DNA of 54,117 nucleotides from JBFLYC01 sp040756735 (GTDB lineage: Bacteria > Bacillota > DSM-16504 > Desulfitibacterales > Desulfitibacteraceae), in the NCBI GenBank assembly GCA_040756735.1, contig JBFLYC010000025.1:1-54117 (forward strand). The letters are read 5' to 3'. The translations under genes and the position numbers were made by a program. Shown here piece after piece: positions 33,258-41,909 of the stretch. Below the pieces are notes generated by a model, which saw nothing but the letters and a program-made list of their open reading frames with translations, ran no database searches and was not told where the DNA came from. Every line of letters begins with the position of its first letter. Positions within the stretch are counted from its first letter, which is position 1.

Positions 33258-33675
33258 AAACAGTCCCTTCCTTATCCTGTTATTTTATTATAATTACATC
33301 TTATCAACAAAGGGAATAACAGTAAAGCAAGACCTGTTTGGCACTGGTATAAAAATTACCCTGTACAAAAATACACTCTTACAAAAACACACTCTTACAA
33401 AAACACACTCTTACAAAAACACACTCTTACAAAAAATACCCTTGCTTTTTATTTTTCGTAAAACTATAATATTTGATAATTAGTAGTATGGTTTTGCAGT
33501 AGTATGGTTCATTTTAAGAACAGCTGCAGCATGAGTTATTGAGTAAATGTGCATAAGCGTAGGATGGTAGAACGGTAGGGAGATGGCTGATTCTTAGAAG
33601 CACTCTTTACAGGGTGTTTTTTTTGCACCCTTTTCTCTGCCGGAATTGCACGGAAAAAGGGAGGAGTAACGAAAA
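33258..33675 (+). promoter_or_regulatory. Leader region of the aroF-tyrA-aroA cluster
   Basis: The region contains four tandem 16-bp units (ACAAAAACACACTCTT type, about 33366-33430) and, nearer the gene, a hairpin AGGGTG (33611-33616) with CACCCT (33626-33631) followed by TTTT, an attenuator-like terminator. At 33561-33575, AGGATGGTAGAACGG resembles a degenerate T-box sequence. No complete T-box or gene is visible. Confidence 0.4.
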
Positions 33676-34695
33676 ATGATTGTTGTCATGGAAAAAGGAG
33701 CACATGAAGAGGACATTCAAAAGGTAACTGTGAAACTAGAGGATAAAGGTTTTGTAACACATTTATCCCGGGGAGTAGAAAGGACCATTATAGGGGCTGT
33801 TGGAGATAAATCCCGCCTTCAGGACATGGCCCTCGAAGCAATGAGGGGTGTTGAAAGGGTGATTTTTATCCTGGCTCCCTATAAACGCGCTTCCAGGGAG
33901 TTTAAGCCGGAGGATACTGTTATTCAGATAGGAGATGTCGCCATAGGTGGCGCTGAGATACAGGTAATGGCCGGTCCATGCGCTGTAGAGAGCAGGGAGC
34001 AGGCCTTTGAAATTGCCGGCATTGTTAAAAGGGCCGGAGCCAAAATCATGCGGGGAGGCGCGTTTAAACCGAGGACATCTCCCTATTCTTTTCAGGGATT
34101 AGGAGAAGAAGGACTAAAGATACTTGCGGAGGCTGCTGAGGCTCACGGCCTGAAAATAATTACAGAGGTAATGGAGCCTGCTGCTGTAGATATGGTCGCC
34201 CATTATACGGATATCCTGCAAATTGGCGCCAGGAATATGCAGAATTTTCCCTTGCTTAAAGAAGTGGCCAAGGTAGATAAACCTATTCTGATCAAAAGGG
34301 GATTATCGGCAACCATTGAAGAATGGATAATGGCAGCAGAGTACATTTTAAATGGCGGGAACAATAAAGTGATGCTCTGCGAAAGGGGTATCCGCACCTT
34401 TGAGCCCTATACGCGCAATACCCTGGACCTATCGGCAGTGGTAGTTGCAAAGCAGTTAACCCATTTACCGGTCATTGTGGACCCAAGCCATGGCACCGGC
34501 AAATGGAAACTGGTGTCATCCATGGGCCTTGCCGGGATAACAGCAGGAGCAGATGGCCTGATTGTTGAAGTGCATCCCCGGCCCAGTGAGGCTTTGTGCG
34601 ATGGTTCCCAGTCTCTCACAGAGGAAAATTTCACTATTTTAATGAATAAACTGGTTGGAGTAGCCCAGGCAGTAGACAGGGTTTTGCCATGCTGA
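33676..34695 (+). CDS. aroF: DAHP synthase, type I-beta, with N-terminal ACT-like domain (copy 1)
   Basis: A 339-residue 3-deoxy-7-phosphoheptulonate synthase, joining PEP and erythrose 4-phosphate at the entry to the shikimate pathway. Residues 1-70 form the ferredoxin-like regulatory domain (IVVMEKGAHEEDIQKVTVKL). The barrel has VMAGPCAVESREQ, KIMRGGAFKPRTSPYSFQG, QIGARNMQNFPLLKE and VIVDPSHGTGKW. It overlaps tyrA by 7 bp, so it probably serves tyrosine synthesis. GGGAGGAG precedes the ATG. A close paralogue lies at 37899. Confidence 0.94.
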   Translation: MIVVMEKGAHEEDIQKVTVKLEDKGFVTHLSRGVERTIIGAVGDKSRLQDMALEAMRGVERVIFILAPYKRASREFKPEDTVIQIGDVAIGGAEIQVMAGPCAVESREQAFEIAGIVKRAGAKIMRGGAFKPRTSPYSFQGLGEEGLKILAEAAEAHGLKIITEVMEPAAVDMVAHYTDILQIGARNMQNFPLLKEVAKVDKPILIKRGLSATIEEWIMAAEYILNGGNNKVMLCERGIRTFEPYTRNTLDLSAVVVAKQLTHLPVIVDPSHGTGKWKLVSSMGLAGITAGADGLIVEVHPRPSEALCDGSQSLTEENFTILMNKLVGVAQAVDRVLPC

Positions 34696-35795
34696 CCATC
34701 AAAAAAGTCACGATTATAGGCATGGGTCTGATTGGCGGGTCCTGGGGATTGGCTTTAAAGAGAGTTAGGCCGGATATTGAGATTTGTGGAGTTGATGTCA
34801 ACCAGTGCAGCCTAGTAAAGAGTCGAGAGGCCGGTATTGTTGATTGGTATTCTATAGATACTGCAGAAGGTGTAAAGGATGCAGACCTTGTTGTTCTTGC
34901 CTGTCCTTTAAACAAGATAATAGCGCAGGCTGAAGAAGCAATCCTTCATATGAAGGAGGGAAGTATCCTTACTGATGTGGGCAGCGTTAAGGAGACTTTA
35001 GTTTCTGCCATAGAGAATGTCATACCCACCGGTATTGCTTATGTGCCCGGACATCCCATGGCAGGTTCGGAGAAAAAGGGTATTGAGGGCGCCCATGCTT
35101 ATTTGTTTGAGAATGCCGCCTATATTTTTACCCCGACAGCTAATACGCCTCCACAAGCAAAAGACCTTGTAATGGACCTGGTAAAAACCATGGGAGCAAG
35201 ACCCCTGGTTATGACTCCAAAAGAACATGACCTTCAGGTTGCTTCAGTTAGCCATCTGCCCCATTTGGTTGCCGCAGCCCTGGTAAACTCGGTTGGGGCA
35301 TTGAAAACAAAATTTCCGGGCCTTTTGCTTCTGGCCGCCGGAGGTTTTAGGGATACCACACGGATAGCTTCCAGCCAGCCTGAGATGTGGAAAGACATCT
35401 GCATGAATAACCGGGATGCTATCCTTGATGTATTGCAGTCCTTTGAGGGACAGATTCAGTGTTTGCGGGAAGCCCTCGAAAATGGTGATGCCGGGCAGCT
35501 TTTGAATACATTTGTAACTGCCAGGACTTTAAGAGATGAAGTACCGGCGGGCATTAAGGGCATCCTGCCCGAGCTATTTGAAATTGTGGTGACTGTCCCG
35601 GATCAACCCGGCATGATAGGCCGGATAGCTAACCTGTTGGGGAATAATAATATTAACATTATAGACATAGAAATTTTACGGGTACGCGAAGGCGATGGAG
35701 GGACCATTCGCTTTGGCTTTTTGGAAAGAGAGGGCGCTGTAAAGGCAGTACAGCTTTTAAGGGAGAATTCCTTTGTAGTAAATATGAGGTTTTAA
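34689..35795 (+). CDS. tyrA: Prephenate dehydrogenase with C-terminal ACT domain
   Basis: A 368-residue enzyme converting prephenate to 4-hydroxyphenylpyruvate for tyrosine. The NAD site VTIIGMGLIGGSWGLALKR is at the N-terminus; GHPMAGSEKKGIEGAHAYLF and SHLPHLVAAALVNS carry catalytic histidines. Residues about 290-368 are an ACT domain (VTVPDQPGMIGRIANLLG), likely the tyrosine feedback site. The start overlaps the DAHP synthase gene. Confidence 0.94.
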   Translation: MLTIKKVTIIGMGLIGGSWGLALKRVRPDIEICGVDVNQCSLVKSREAGIVDWYSIDTAEGVKDADLVVLACPLNKIIAQAEEAILHMKEGSILTDVGSVKETLVSAIENVIPTGIAYVPGHPMAGSEKKGIEGAHAYLFENAAYIFTPTANTPPQAKDLVMDLVKTMGARPLVMTPKEHDLQVASVSHLPHLVAAALVNSVGALKTKFPGLLLLAAGGFRDTTRIASSQPEMWKDICMNNRDAILDVLQSFEGQIQCLREALENGDAGQLLNTFVTARTLRDEVPAGIKGILPELFEIVVTVPDQPGMIGRIANLLGNNNINIIDIEILRVREGDGGTIRFGFLEREGAVKAVQLLRENSFVVNMRF

Positions 35796-35819
35796 TTAAA
35801 AGCAGGTGAGGCGATGTGT

Positions 35820-37109
35820 ATGGATTTAGTGGTTAAACCGAAAGGTAATTTAGAAGGTTCAGTTAAGGTGCCAGGTGACAAGTCAATTTCTCATAGATCA
35901 GTTATGCTTGGGAGTTTGGCTGAAGGGGTAACACATATTACAGGGTTTCTCATGGGTGAAGACTGCCTCAGCACAATTTCTTGTTTTAGAAAAATGGGAG
36001 TACATATTGAAGTAGATGAAAGAAAAGGAAATGTCACGGTTTATGGAAAAGGACTCAATGGGTTAGCTGAACCGCCGGATGTTTTAGATGTGGGTAATTC
36101 AGGCACCACCATTAGACTCCTCTCCGGCATTCTGGCAGGCCAGTCTTTTACATCTGTCATGACAGGAGATGAGTCCATACGCAGAAGGCCCATGGGCAGA
36201 GTTGCAGCGCCTCTCAGGGAGATGGGCGCTGCAATAATGGGCAGGAGGCAAGGGGAGTTGGCCCCCTTGACCATAGTGGGGGGAAACTTAAGGCCAATTG
36301 TTTATAAAACACCTGTGGCCAGCGCTCAAGTAAAATCTGCTGTTTTGCTGGCAGGTCTTTTTGCTGATGGGTGGACTGAAGTTATAGAACCGGAGAAATC
36401 CCGGGACCACACGGAGAGAATGCTACAGCAGTTTGGCGCCCGGGTGGAAGTTGAGGATTTGAGCGTAAAAGTCAAGGGCAACCCAAACCTTCAGGGCCAG
36501 TCTATCCATGTACCGGGAGATATTTCCTCCGCAGCTTTTTTAATGGTAGCGGCAGCCATTGCGCCTGGAGCTAGGGTTATTATCAAGGATGTAGGATTAA
36601 ACCCTACCCGCAGCGGAATAATAGATGTTTTGCAGGATATGGGTGCAAAGATGCAGGTAATGGAAAAAACTGATGGCAGCAAGGGGGAACCCCTTGGCGA
36701 TGTACAGGTGGAGACAAGCAGCCTAAAGGGAGTAAAAATTGGAGGCAGCCTTATTCCCAGGCTGGTGGATGAAATTCCTGTCTTGGCTGTAGCTGCTGCC
36801 TGTGCAGAAGGGGTCACTGAAATTAGGGATGCACAGGAATTGAAGGTTAAAGAAAGCAATCGTTTAGAAGCCATCACCAGGGGTTTGACGCAAATGGGAG
36901 TAAAAATAGAAGAACTGCCTGACGGTCTTAAGATTTATGGCGGGAATAAAATCAGAGGAGGGGCTGTACTTGATAGTCTTGGTGACCACCGGATTGCCAT
37001 GGCTCTAGCGATAGCCGGCCTGGTGGCAGACGGAGAGACTACTATTAGAAATGCGGAGGCCATCAATGTTTCCTTTCCCGGGTTTGCTGAATTGCTGGAT
37101 ACCCTTTAA
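35820..37109 (+). CDS. aroA: 3-phosphoshikimate 1-carboxyvinyltransferase (EPSP synthase)
   Basis: A 429-residue enzyme transferring enolpyruvate from PEP to shikimate 3-phosphate. Motifs are VPGDKSISHRSVMLGSLA, VGNSGTTIRLLSGILAG, GDESIRRRPMGRV, KESNRLEAI and LGDHRIAMALAIAG. The ATG at 35820 lies eight bases after AGGTGAGG; the ATG at 35814 is too close to that site. It is the third gene of the first aromatic cluster. Confidence 0.95.
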   Translation: MDLVVKPKGNLEGSVKVPGDKSISHRSVMLGSLAEGVTHITGFLMGEDCLSTISCFRKMGVHIEVDERKGNVTVYGKGLNGLAEPPDVLDVGNSGTTIRLLSGILAGQSFTSVMTGDESIRRRPMGRVAAPLREMGAAIMGRRQGELAPLTIVGGNLRPIVYKTPVASAQVKSAVLLAGLFADGWTEVIEPEKSRDHTERMLQQFGARVEVEDLSVKVKGNPNLQGQSIHVPGDISSAAFLMVAAAIAPGARVIIKDVGLNPTRSGIIDVLQDMGAKMQVMEKTDGSKGEPLGDVQVETSSLKGVKIGGSLIPRLVDEIPVLAVAAACAEGVTEIRDAQELKVKESNRLEAITRGLTQMGVKIEELPDGLKIYGGNKIRGGAVLDSLGDHRIAMALAIAGLVADGETTIRNAEAINVSFPGFAELLDTL

Positions 37110-37117
37110 AAAAACGA

Positions 37118-37218
37118 CAGGGGGGTGACAGGGGGGTGACAGGGGGACGGTTCTCTTGACACCTCCATTTTTAAAGGGGTGACAGGGGGACGGTTCTCTT
37201 GACACCTCCATTTTTAAA
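37118..37218. repeat. REP-like tandem array (reverse core)
   Basis: Two head-to-tail 43-bp units (37133-37175 and 37176-37218), each with GGGGTGACAGGGGGACGG and TTCTCTTGACACCTCC. The core is the reverse complement of AGAACCGTCCC. The arms GGTGACA and TTGACACC pair only at the outer four bases, so this is a degenerate form of the GTGACAG subfamily. It follows aroA directly. Confidence 0.8.
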
Positions 37219-37429
37219 GTAAAAGCTTAGAAAGTGGATGGTTTTTAGTTATAGCTAGCTGCTTCAAGATATTCTTTGAGGCCCGTGTCAGATTAAAAGA
37301 GTAAGGAAAAAGCTATGAACCTGAAAAACCTATTTAAAACGGCTGATAAAAAACTATTGCATGACAGCTAGATTATGTGGTAATATAACTTTTAATAGAA
37401 TACAAAGGAAAACTAAAAGTAATGAAAGA

Positions 37430-37810
37430 GAAAAGTAGGTAAGCGGGAAGCCACCAGGGAGAAGGCGTCGTCGACTGAAAGCGCCTTTAGGAAAGATGCT
37501 TGCTGAAGTTCCCTCTGGAGCTGCAGGGTGAAAATGCACATCAGTGCAAATAGTAGTCCTCGCCGGGTCTTCTCCGTTAATTAGAAGCCAGTATCGGGTT
37601 ATCATGCCCCGTACCGGAAATTATGAGGTGGTTAGATTTGTTTAATGAAAATCTAACTACTAGGGTGGTACCGCGAAAAGGAAACTTCTCGTCCCTAGGG
37701 CAAGAAGTTTTTTTGATTCACCGGTACTGGATAAAGTGGACAGTATTTACTGTCAAGCAGGGTGGTACCACGGCTGCAACCGTCCCTATGTAATGTAGGG
37801 GCGGTTATTA
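37430..37810 (+). promoter_or_regulatory. T-box leader with two antiterminator/terminator modules
   Basis: Stem I elements are visible from about 37430 (AGTA near 37434, AGGGAG near 37456, then GAAGTTCCCTCTGGAG at 37505-37520, where TTC at 37509-37511 is the likely phenylalanine specifier). The T-box sequence AGGGTGGTACCGCG (37662-37675) is followed by the terminator AAACTTCT (37682-37689)/AGAAGTTT (37703-37710) plus Ts. A second T-box sequence, AGGGTGGTACCACGG (37759-37773), has its own terminator AACCGTCCCTA (37779-37789)/TAGGGGCGGTT (37796-37806). Only about 45 nt separate the modules, so the second has no Stem I of its own. Uncharged tRNA should switch on aroF-pheA. Confidence 0.88.
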
Positions 37811-37898
37811 TTTTGAGGGACATTCCTCAGTGATATACGAATACTGATAGAGGTGTGTCCCCTTTCAATTAAAAAACTTTAGAATGGAGGCCAAAACA

Positions 37899-38924
37899 AT
37901 GATCGTTGTTATGGAAAAAGGCGCTCGTGAAGAAGCTGTTGAAAAGGTTAAGATGAAATTGGAGGCAACAGGTTTTTCCACCAGTGTGATTAAGGGCGTG
38001 GAAAGGACCGTAATTGGGGCCGTAGGTGACAAATCCCGCATAGCTGACCTTTCCCTTGAGGCCATGGAAGCAGTTGAAAAGGTTATTTCCATCCTTGCAC
38101 CCTATAAACTTGCTTCCAGGGAGTATAAGCGCGAGGACACAGTCATTGAGCTTGATGGTGTATCTATAGGAGGCAGGGAACTTCAGGTCATGGCCGGTCC
38201 TTGCGCTGTAGAAAGCAGGGAGCAGGTCCTAGAAATTGCAGACATTGTCAAAAGGGCAGGGGCCCACATAATGAGGGGCGGAGCTTTTAAGCCCAGGACA
38301 TCGCCTTATGCATTCCAGGGGTTAGGGGAACAAGGCTTAAAGATTCTTGCCGAAGCAGGAGAAGCCTATGGCTTAAAAATCATCACTGAGGTAATGGAGC
38401 CTGGGAATGTGGATATGGTAGCCCATTATACTGATATTTTACAGATAGGGGCCAGGAACATGCAGAATTTCCCACTATTAAAAGAAGCAGCCAGGACCAA
38501 CAAACCTGTTCTCATAAAAAGGGGTCTATCGGCAACCATTGAAGAATGGATCATGGCAGCAGAGTATGTTTTAAACGGTGGTAACGAAAAGGTAATTTTA
38601 TGTGAAAGGGGCATTAGAACCTTTGAAACCTATACCCGCAATACCCTGGATTTATCTGCAGTTGTTGCGGCAAAACAGCTGACCCATTTGCCGGTAATTG
38701 TTGATCCCAGCCATGGAACAGGCAAGTGGAAGCTGGTGAGCAGCATGGCCCTGGCAGGTATAACGGCAGGCGCAGACGGTTTGATTATAGAGGTTCATCC
38801 AAGGCCAAGCGAGGCCCTGTGCGATGGTTCCCAATCCTTAACAGAAGAAAACTTTAACGCTTTAATGCACAAGTTGTCCAGTCTGGCTGGGGCACTTGAT
38901 AAAGAAGTGAGGTTAGCCCATTGA
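37899..38924 (+). CDS. aroF: DAHP synthase, type I-beta (copy 2, T-box controlled)
   Basis: A 341-residue paralogue of the enzyme at 33676, with the same N-terminal regulatory domain (IVVMEKGAREEAVEKVKMKL) and barrel motifs (VMAGPCAVESREQVLE, HIMRGGAFKPRTSPYAFQG, VIVDPSHGTGKW). Long blocks are identical. It lies behind the T-box and is coupled to pheA by an overlapping stop and start, so it probably serves phenylalanine. The ATG at 37899 follows GGAGG by eight bases; the ATG at 37884 precedes that site. Confidence 0.94.
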   Translation: MIVVMEKGAREEAVEKVKMKLEATGFSTSVIKGVERTVIGAVGDKSRIADLSLEAMEAVEKVISILAPYKLASREYKREDTVIELDGVSIGGRELQVMAGPCAVESREQVLEIADIVKRAGAHIMRGGAFKPRTSPYAFQGLGEQGLKILAEAGEAYGLKIITEVMEPGNVDMVAHYTDILQIGARNMQNFPLLKEAARTNKPVLIKRGLSATIEEWIMAAEYVLNGGNEKVILCERGIRTFETYTRNTLDLSAVVAAKQLTHLPVIVDPSHGTGKWKLVSSMALAGITAGADGLIIEVHPRPSEALCDGSQSLTEENFNALMHKLSSLAGALDKEVRLAH

Positions 38925-39835
38925 TTAAGGAAACGGCTTTAAGGAAAATAGATATATTAGAAAAAATAGAAGCAACTGAAATGACCATGGGTTATCTGGG
39001 CCCTACAGGGACGTACTCCTGGCAGGCGGCCAATCTTGCAGCCAACCTTCTGCAGAATCAAGATTTTTCCAGGAAGATGCAATTTCAAGGGCTAACTACA
39101 ATTAGCGACGTCTTATGGCAGGTGCAGGAAGGGAAACTGGATATGGGAATTGTCCCCATTGAAAACTCCATTGAAGGAGCAGTTACTGTGACCATGGATG
39201 TACTGACCCATGAGGTTGACCTGGATATTTTGGCTGAGCTGGTGCTTGATATAGAACACTATTTGATTTCTTTAGAAACCAAGTTAAGCAGTATAAAAAG
39301 AATACTTTCTCATCCCCAGGCCCTTGCCCAATGCAGGAGAAATTTACAAAAACTAATTCCCCAGGGGCAGCTAGTAGCAACAAACAGTTCAGCAGAGGCA
39401 GTCGAGAAGCTAAAGGGAGGGGAAAAAGGCCTGGCAGCTTTAGCTTCTAAAAATGCTGCCCTGGAATATGGGCTGCCCCTGATTTCTGATAACTTAAACG
39501 ATTATCCGGTTAATCAAACACGTTTTATTATTGTAGGAAATAAGGGGCTATTCAGGTTAAAAGCCCAAATAAATGCCATTAAGACTTCCCTGGTATTTAT
39601 CCTCAAAGAGAACAGGCCGGGAGGACTGTATTCGGCCCTGAAACATTTTGCTGAAGAAAAGGTCAATTTAACCAGGATAGAATCCCGCCCCAGCAAAAGA
39701 AAACTGGGTGAATACTTATTTTATATTGATTGCGAAGGTTTTTTGGATGATCAGAATATGAAAAAGGCCATGGACAATCTGCGTGAAGATGCTTCCTTTT
39801 TAAAAGTCTTCGGTTCTTACCCCAGGCTGTTGTAG
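38921..39835 (+). CDS. pheA: Prephenate dehydratase with ACT domain
   Basis: A 304-residue enzyme converting prephenate to phenylpyruvate. MGYLGPTGTYSWQAA opens the catalytic domain at about residue 23, PIENSIEGAVTVTMDVL follows, and the TRF motif is in NQTRFIIV. The ACT domain (ENRPGGLYSALKHF, then TRIESRPSKRKLGEYLFYID) binds phenylalanine. The first 22 residues form a helical extension too short to be a chorismate mutase domain. TTG start overlapping the DAHP synthase stop. Confidence 0.94.
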   Translation: MIKETALRKIDILEKIEATEMTMGYLGPTGTYSWQAANLAANLLQNQDFSRKMQFQGLTTISDVLWQVQEGKLDMGIVPIENSIEGAVTVTMDVLTHEVDLDILAELVLDIEHYLISLETKLSSIKRILSHPQALAQCRRNLQKLIPQGQLVATNSSAEAVEKLKGGEKGLAALASKNAALEYGLPLISDNLNDYPVNQTRFIIVGNKGLFRLKAQINAIKTSLVFILKENRPGGLYSALKHFAEEKVNLTRIESRPSKRKLGEYLFYIDCEGFLDDQNMKKAMDNLREDASFLKVFGSYPRLL

Positions 39836-39971
39836 CGGTTGGTGAAAAAAAATTGCAGGAATGCGCAAAATAGCAAATAACTATAAATATTTTATTGGAT
39901 CAGCAGGTTTATATAGCTTTAATGATGTATTAATTCATTAGGGATAAGTTGAGTTAAGGGGGAAATATACT

Positions 39972-41126
39972 ATGCTGCGGTATTTAAGTGCAGGAGAATC
40001 ACATGGTCCAGCTCTCACGGCAATTGTTGAAGGAATGCCTGCCGGAGTATTTTTGGATACAGATTTAATCAACCTCCTCCTGAAGAGAAGGCAGGGGGGG
40101 TATGGCAGGGGCAAAAGGATGGAAATTGAAAAGGACAAGGTAGAGTTCCTTTCCGGTGTCCGTAATGGAATTACCCTGGGAAGCCCTATCACCCTCCAGA
40201 TTAGAAACAAAGACTGGCAAAACTGGCAGGATAGCATGAGCCCATATCCAGGAGCTAAAGTTGAAGATAAGGTAGTAACAAAACCGCGGCCCGGTCATGC
40301 AGATTTGCCGGGGGCAATTAAGTATCATCAGAGGGATATGCGCAATATCCTGGAGAGGGCCAGTGCCCGGGAAACAGCCTTGCGCACGGCCGTAGGGGGA
40401 TTAGCAAAGTGTTTTTTGGAGCAGTTTGCTATATGGACCCTCGCCCATGTGGTGAGAATCGGAGATGTTGAGGTGAAGGAAGTAGATTATCATGCTCTTT
40501 CTCCTGCTGTTTATGATAGCCCCCTTTACTGCAGCGACCGGAAATTGTCAGGCAAAATGGTTGAAGTAATTGACAAGGCTAAAAGAGCAGGAGATTCTAT
40601 AGGAGGCATCTTTGAGGTTGTCATAGGCGGTCTCCCTGTGGGACTGGGCAGCCATGTCCAATGGGACAGGCGCTTGGATGGCAGGCTTGCCGGAGCATTA
40701 ATGAGTATTCCTGCCATAAAAGGCGTGGAGATAGGTATGGGCTTTAAGGCAGCTGCCCTTCCCGGCTCAAAGGTCCATGATCAGATATATTACAGTGAGA
40801 ATAGGGGTTTTTACCGTACCACTAATAATGCAGGGGGGCTTGAAGGGGGTATAGCCAACGGGGAGATTTTGACCATCCGGGCGGCAATGAAACCTATACC
40901 GACCCTTTATTCACCTTTGCTAAGCGTTGACTTTATAAGCAAGGAAGCCTTTGAGGCTTCCGTAGAAAGGTCTGATACATGTGCGGTTCCTGCTGCTTCG
41001 GTGGTAGGCGAGTGCGTTGCAGCCTGGGAGATAGCCAGGGCATTTCTAGAAAAGTTTGGCGGAGATCATCTGGATGAAGTGAAGGAAAGTTTCAATAGCT
41101 ATCAGGAGTATGTAAAGAGTATTTGA
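39972..41126 (+). CDS. aroC: Chorismate synthase
   Basis: A 384-residue FMN-dependent enzyme making chorismate from EPSP. SAGESHGPALTAIVEGMPAG at the N-terminus, RPGHADLPGAIKYHQRDMRN and ERASARETALRTAVGG are the three family signatures; TTNNAGGLEGGIANGE-type sequence is also present. ATG behind AAGGGGGAAA. It lies 136 bp after pheA and completes the pathway to the branch point. Confidence 0.95.
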   Translation: MLRYLSAGESHGPALTAIVEGMPAGVFLDTDLINLLLKRRQGGYGRGKRMEIEKDKVEFLSGVRNGITLGSPITLQIRNKDWQNWQDSMSPYPGAKVEDKVVTKPRPGHADLPGAIKYHQRDMRNILERASARETALRTAVGGLAKCFLEQFAIWTLAHVVRIGDVEVKEVDYHALSPAVYDSPLYCSDRKLSGKMVEVIDKAKRAGDSIGGIFEVVIGGLPVGLGSHVQWDRRLDGRLAGALMSIPAIKGVEIGMGFKAAALPGSKVHDQIYYSENRGFYRTTNNAGGLEGGIANGEILTIRAAMKPIPTLYSPLLSVDFISKEAFEASVERSDTCAVPAASVVGECVAAWEIARAFLEKFGGDHLDEVKESFNSYQEYVKSI

Positions 41127-41181
41127 TGCTCTACTGACAGCTCCCACTCTCCCTGATTTTTTTCACGTAATAACCTTGTTC

Positions 41182-41232
41182 TTGTTATTTTAAGGATTTT
41201 AAGATATAATAAATATACATACGTATATATAC
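41182..41232 (+). promoter_or_regulatory. Promoter and operator of the vapBC pair
   Basis: TTGTTA (41182-41187) and TATAAT (41205-41210) are 17 bp apart. Directly after the -10 is the palindrome ATACGTAT (41219-41226) within TATA-rich flanks, a good site for antitoxin autoregulation. Confidence 0.65.
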
Positions 41233-41245
41233 GGAGGACTTTAGG

Positions 41246-41503
41246 GTGTTAAAAAAACGGTTAGAAATACTGATAAGTAATGATGAATATATTTTATTGA
41301 AAGAAAAGGCCAAAGAAGATAAGTGTTCCATAGGGGAATTGGTTAGAGAATCCTTACGTGAAAAATATTTCGTTGACAAGGATGGCAATGCCCGAAAAGC
41401 ATTGGATGAGATAATTTCTGGTGACCTGGCATTAGATACTGTTGAGTGGGATGAATTGGAAAGCTTCTTGGAAAAGAGGTATGCTGACAGTGAAGTTGAT
41501 TGA
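41246..41503 (+). CDS. VapB-like antitoxin
   Basis: An 85-residue protein. The N-terminus (KKRLEILISNDEYILLKEKAKEDKCSIGELVRES in sense) is a ribbon-helix-helix domain, and the C-terminus is acidic (LALDTVEWDELESFLEKRY), as in toxin-binding tails. GTG start behind GGAGGACTTTAGG. It overlaps the PIN-domain gene by 14 bp. Confidence 0.8.
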   Translation: MLKKRLEILISNDEYILLKEKAKEDKCSIGELVRESLREKYFVDKDGNARKALDEIISGDLALDTVEWDELESFLEKRYADSEVD

Positions 41504-41894
41504 TACTAATATTTTTATCTATGCTGCAGGTAGGGTTCACACTAATAAAGACAGCAGTATTAAAACTATAGAGGAGGCTTTGACTGAACAGGGTAAGTAC
41601 AATGTAAGTGTCGAAATACTTCAGGAATTGCTGCATGTTTATGCAAACCAGAAAAAAGCTGACAAGGGAATTAAACTGGTTGAAAGTATATTAAGGGTAT
41701 TTCCCCAGCCTTTTCCTTTAACTTTAAGAGATATTCAGAAGTCGTGTGTGCTGCTAAAAAAATATCCAAACCTTAAGGTGCGCGATTCTATTCATGCTGC
41801 CGTGGTCTTAAACCGAGGTTTAGAAGGTATTGTAAGCTATGATAAAGATTTTGACATGCTTTCAGAAGTTAAAAGATTTGTACCATCTCTCTAG
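41490..41894 (+). CDS. VapC-like PIN-domain toxin
   Basis: A 134-residue PIN domain beginning KLIDTNIFIYAAG, with a conserved Glu in SVEILQELLHVYA, Asp in KVRDSIHAAVVL and YDKDFDML near the end. It would act as a site-specific RNase. I chose GTG 41490 because AAGAGG lies nine bases before it and the resulting N-terminus is the usual VapC start; ATG 41481 lies directly on that site. Confidence 0.85.
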   Translation: MKLIDTNIFIYAAGRVHTNKDSSIKTIEEALTEQGKYNVSVEILQELLHVYANQKKADKGIKLVESILRVFPQPFPLTLRDIQKSCVLLKKYPNLKVRDSIHAAVVLNRGLEGIVSYDKDFDMLSEVKRFVPSL

Positions 41895-41909
41895 TTAACT
41901 GCCTCTTTA

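Noticed and set aside
37779..37806. AACCGTCCCTA in the second T-box terminator as another REP copy
   Set aside because: The match to the core is short, and terminators of T-box leaders often contain CCGTCCC from the required pairing with the T-box sequence.
38921..38990. Chorismate mutase domain fused to PheA
   Set aside because: The extension before the dehydratase domain is only about 22 residues, far shorter than a mutase domain.
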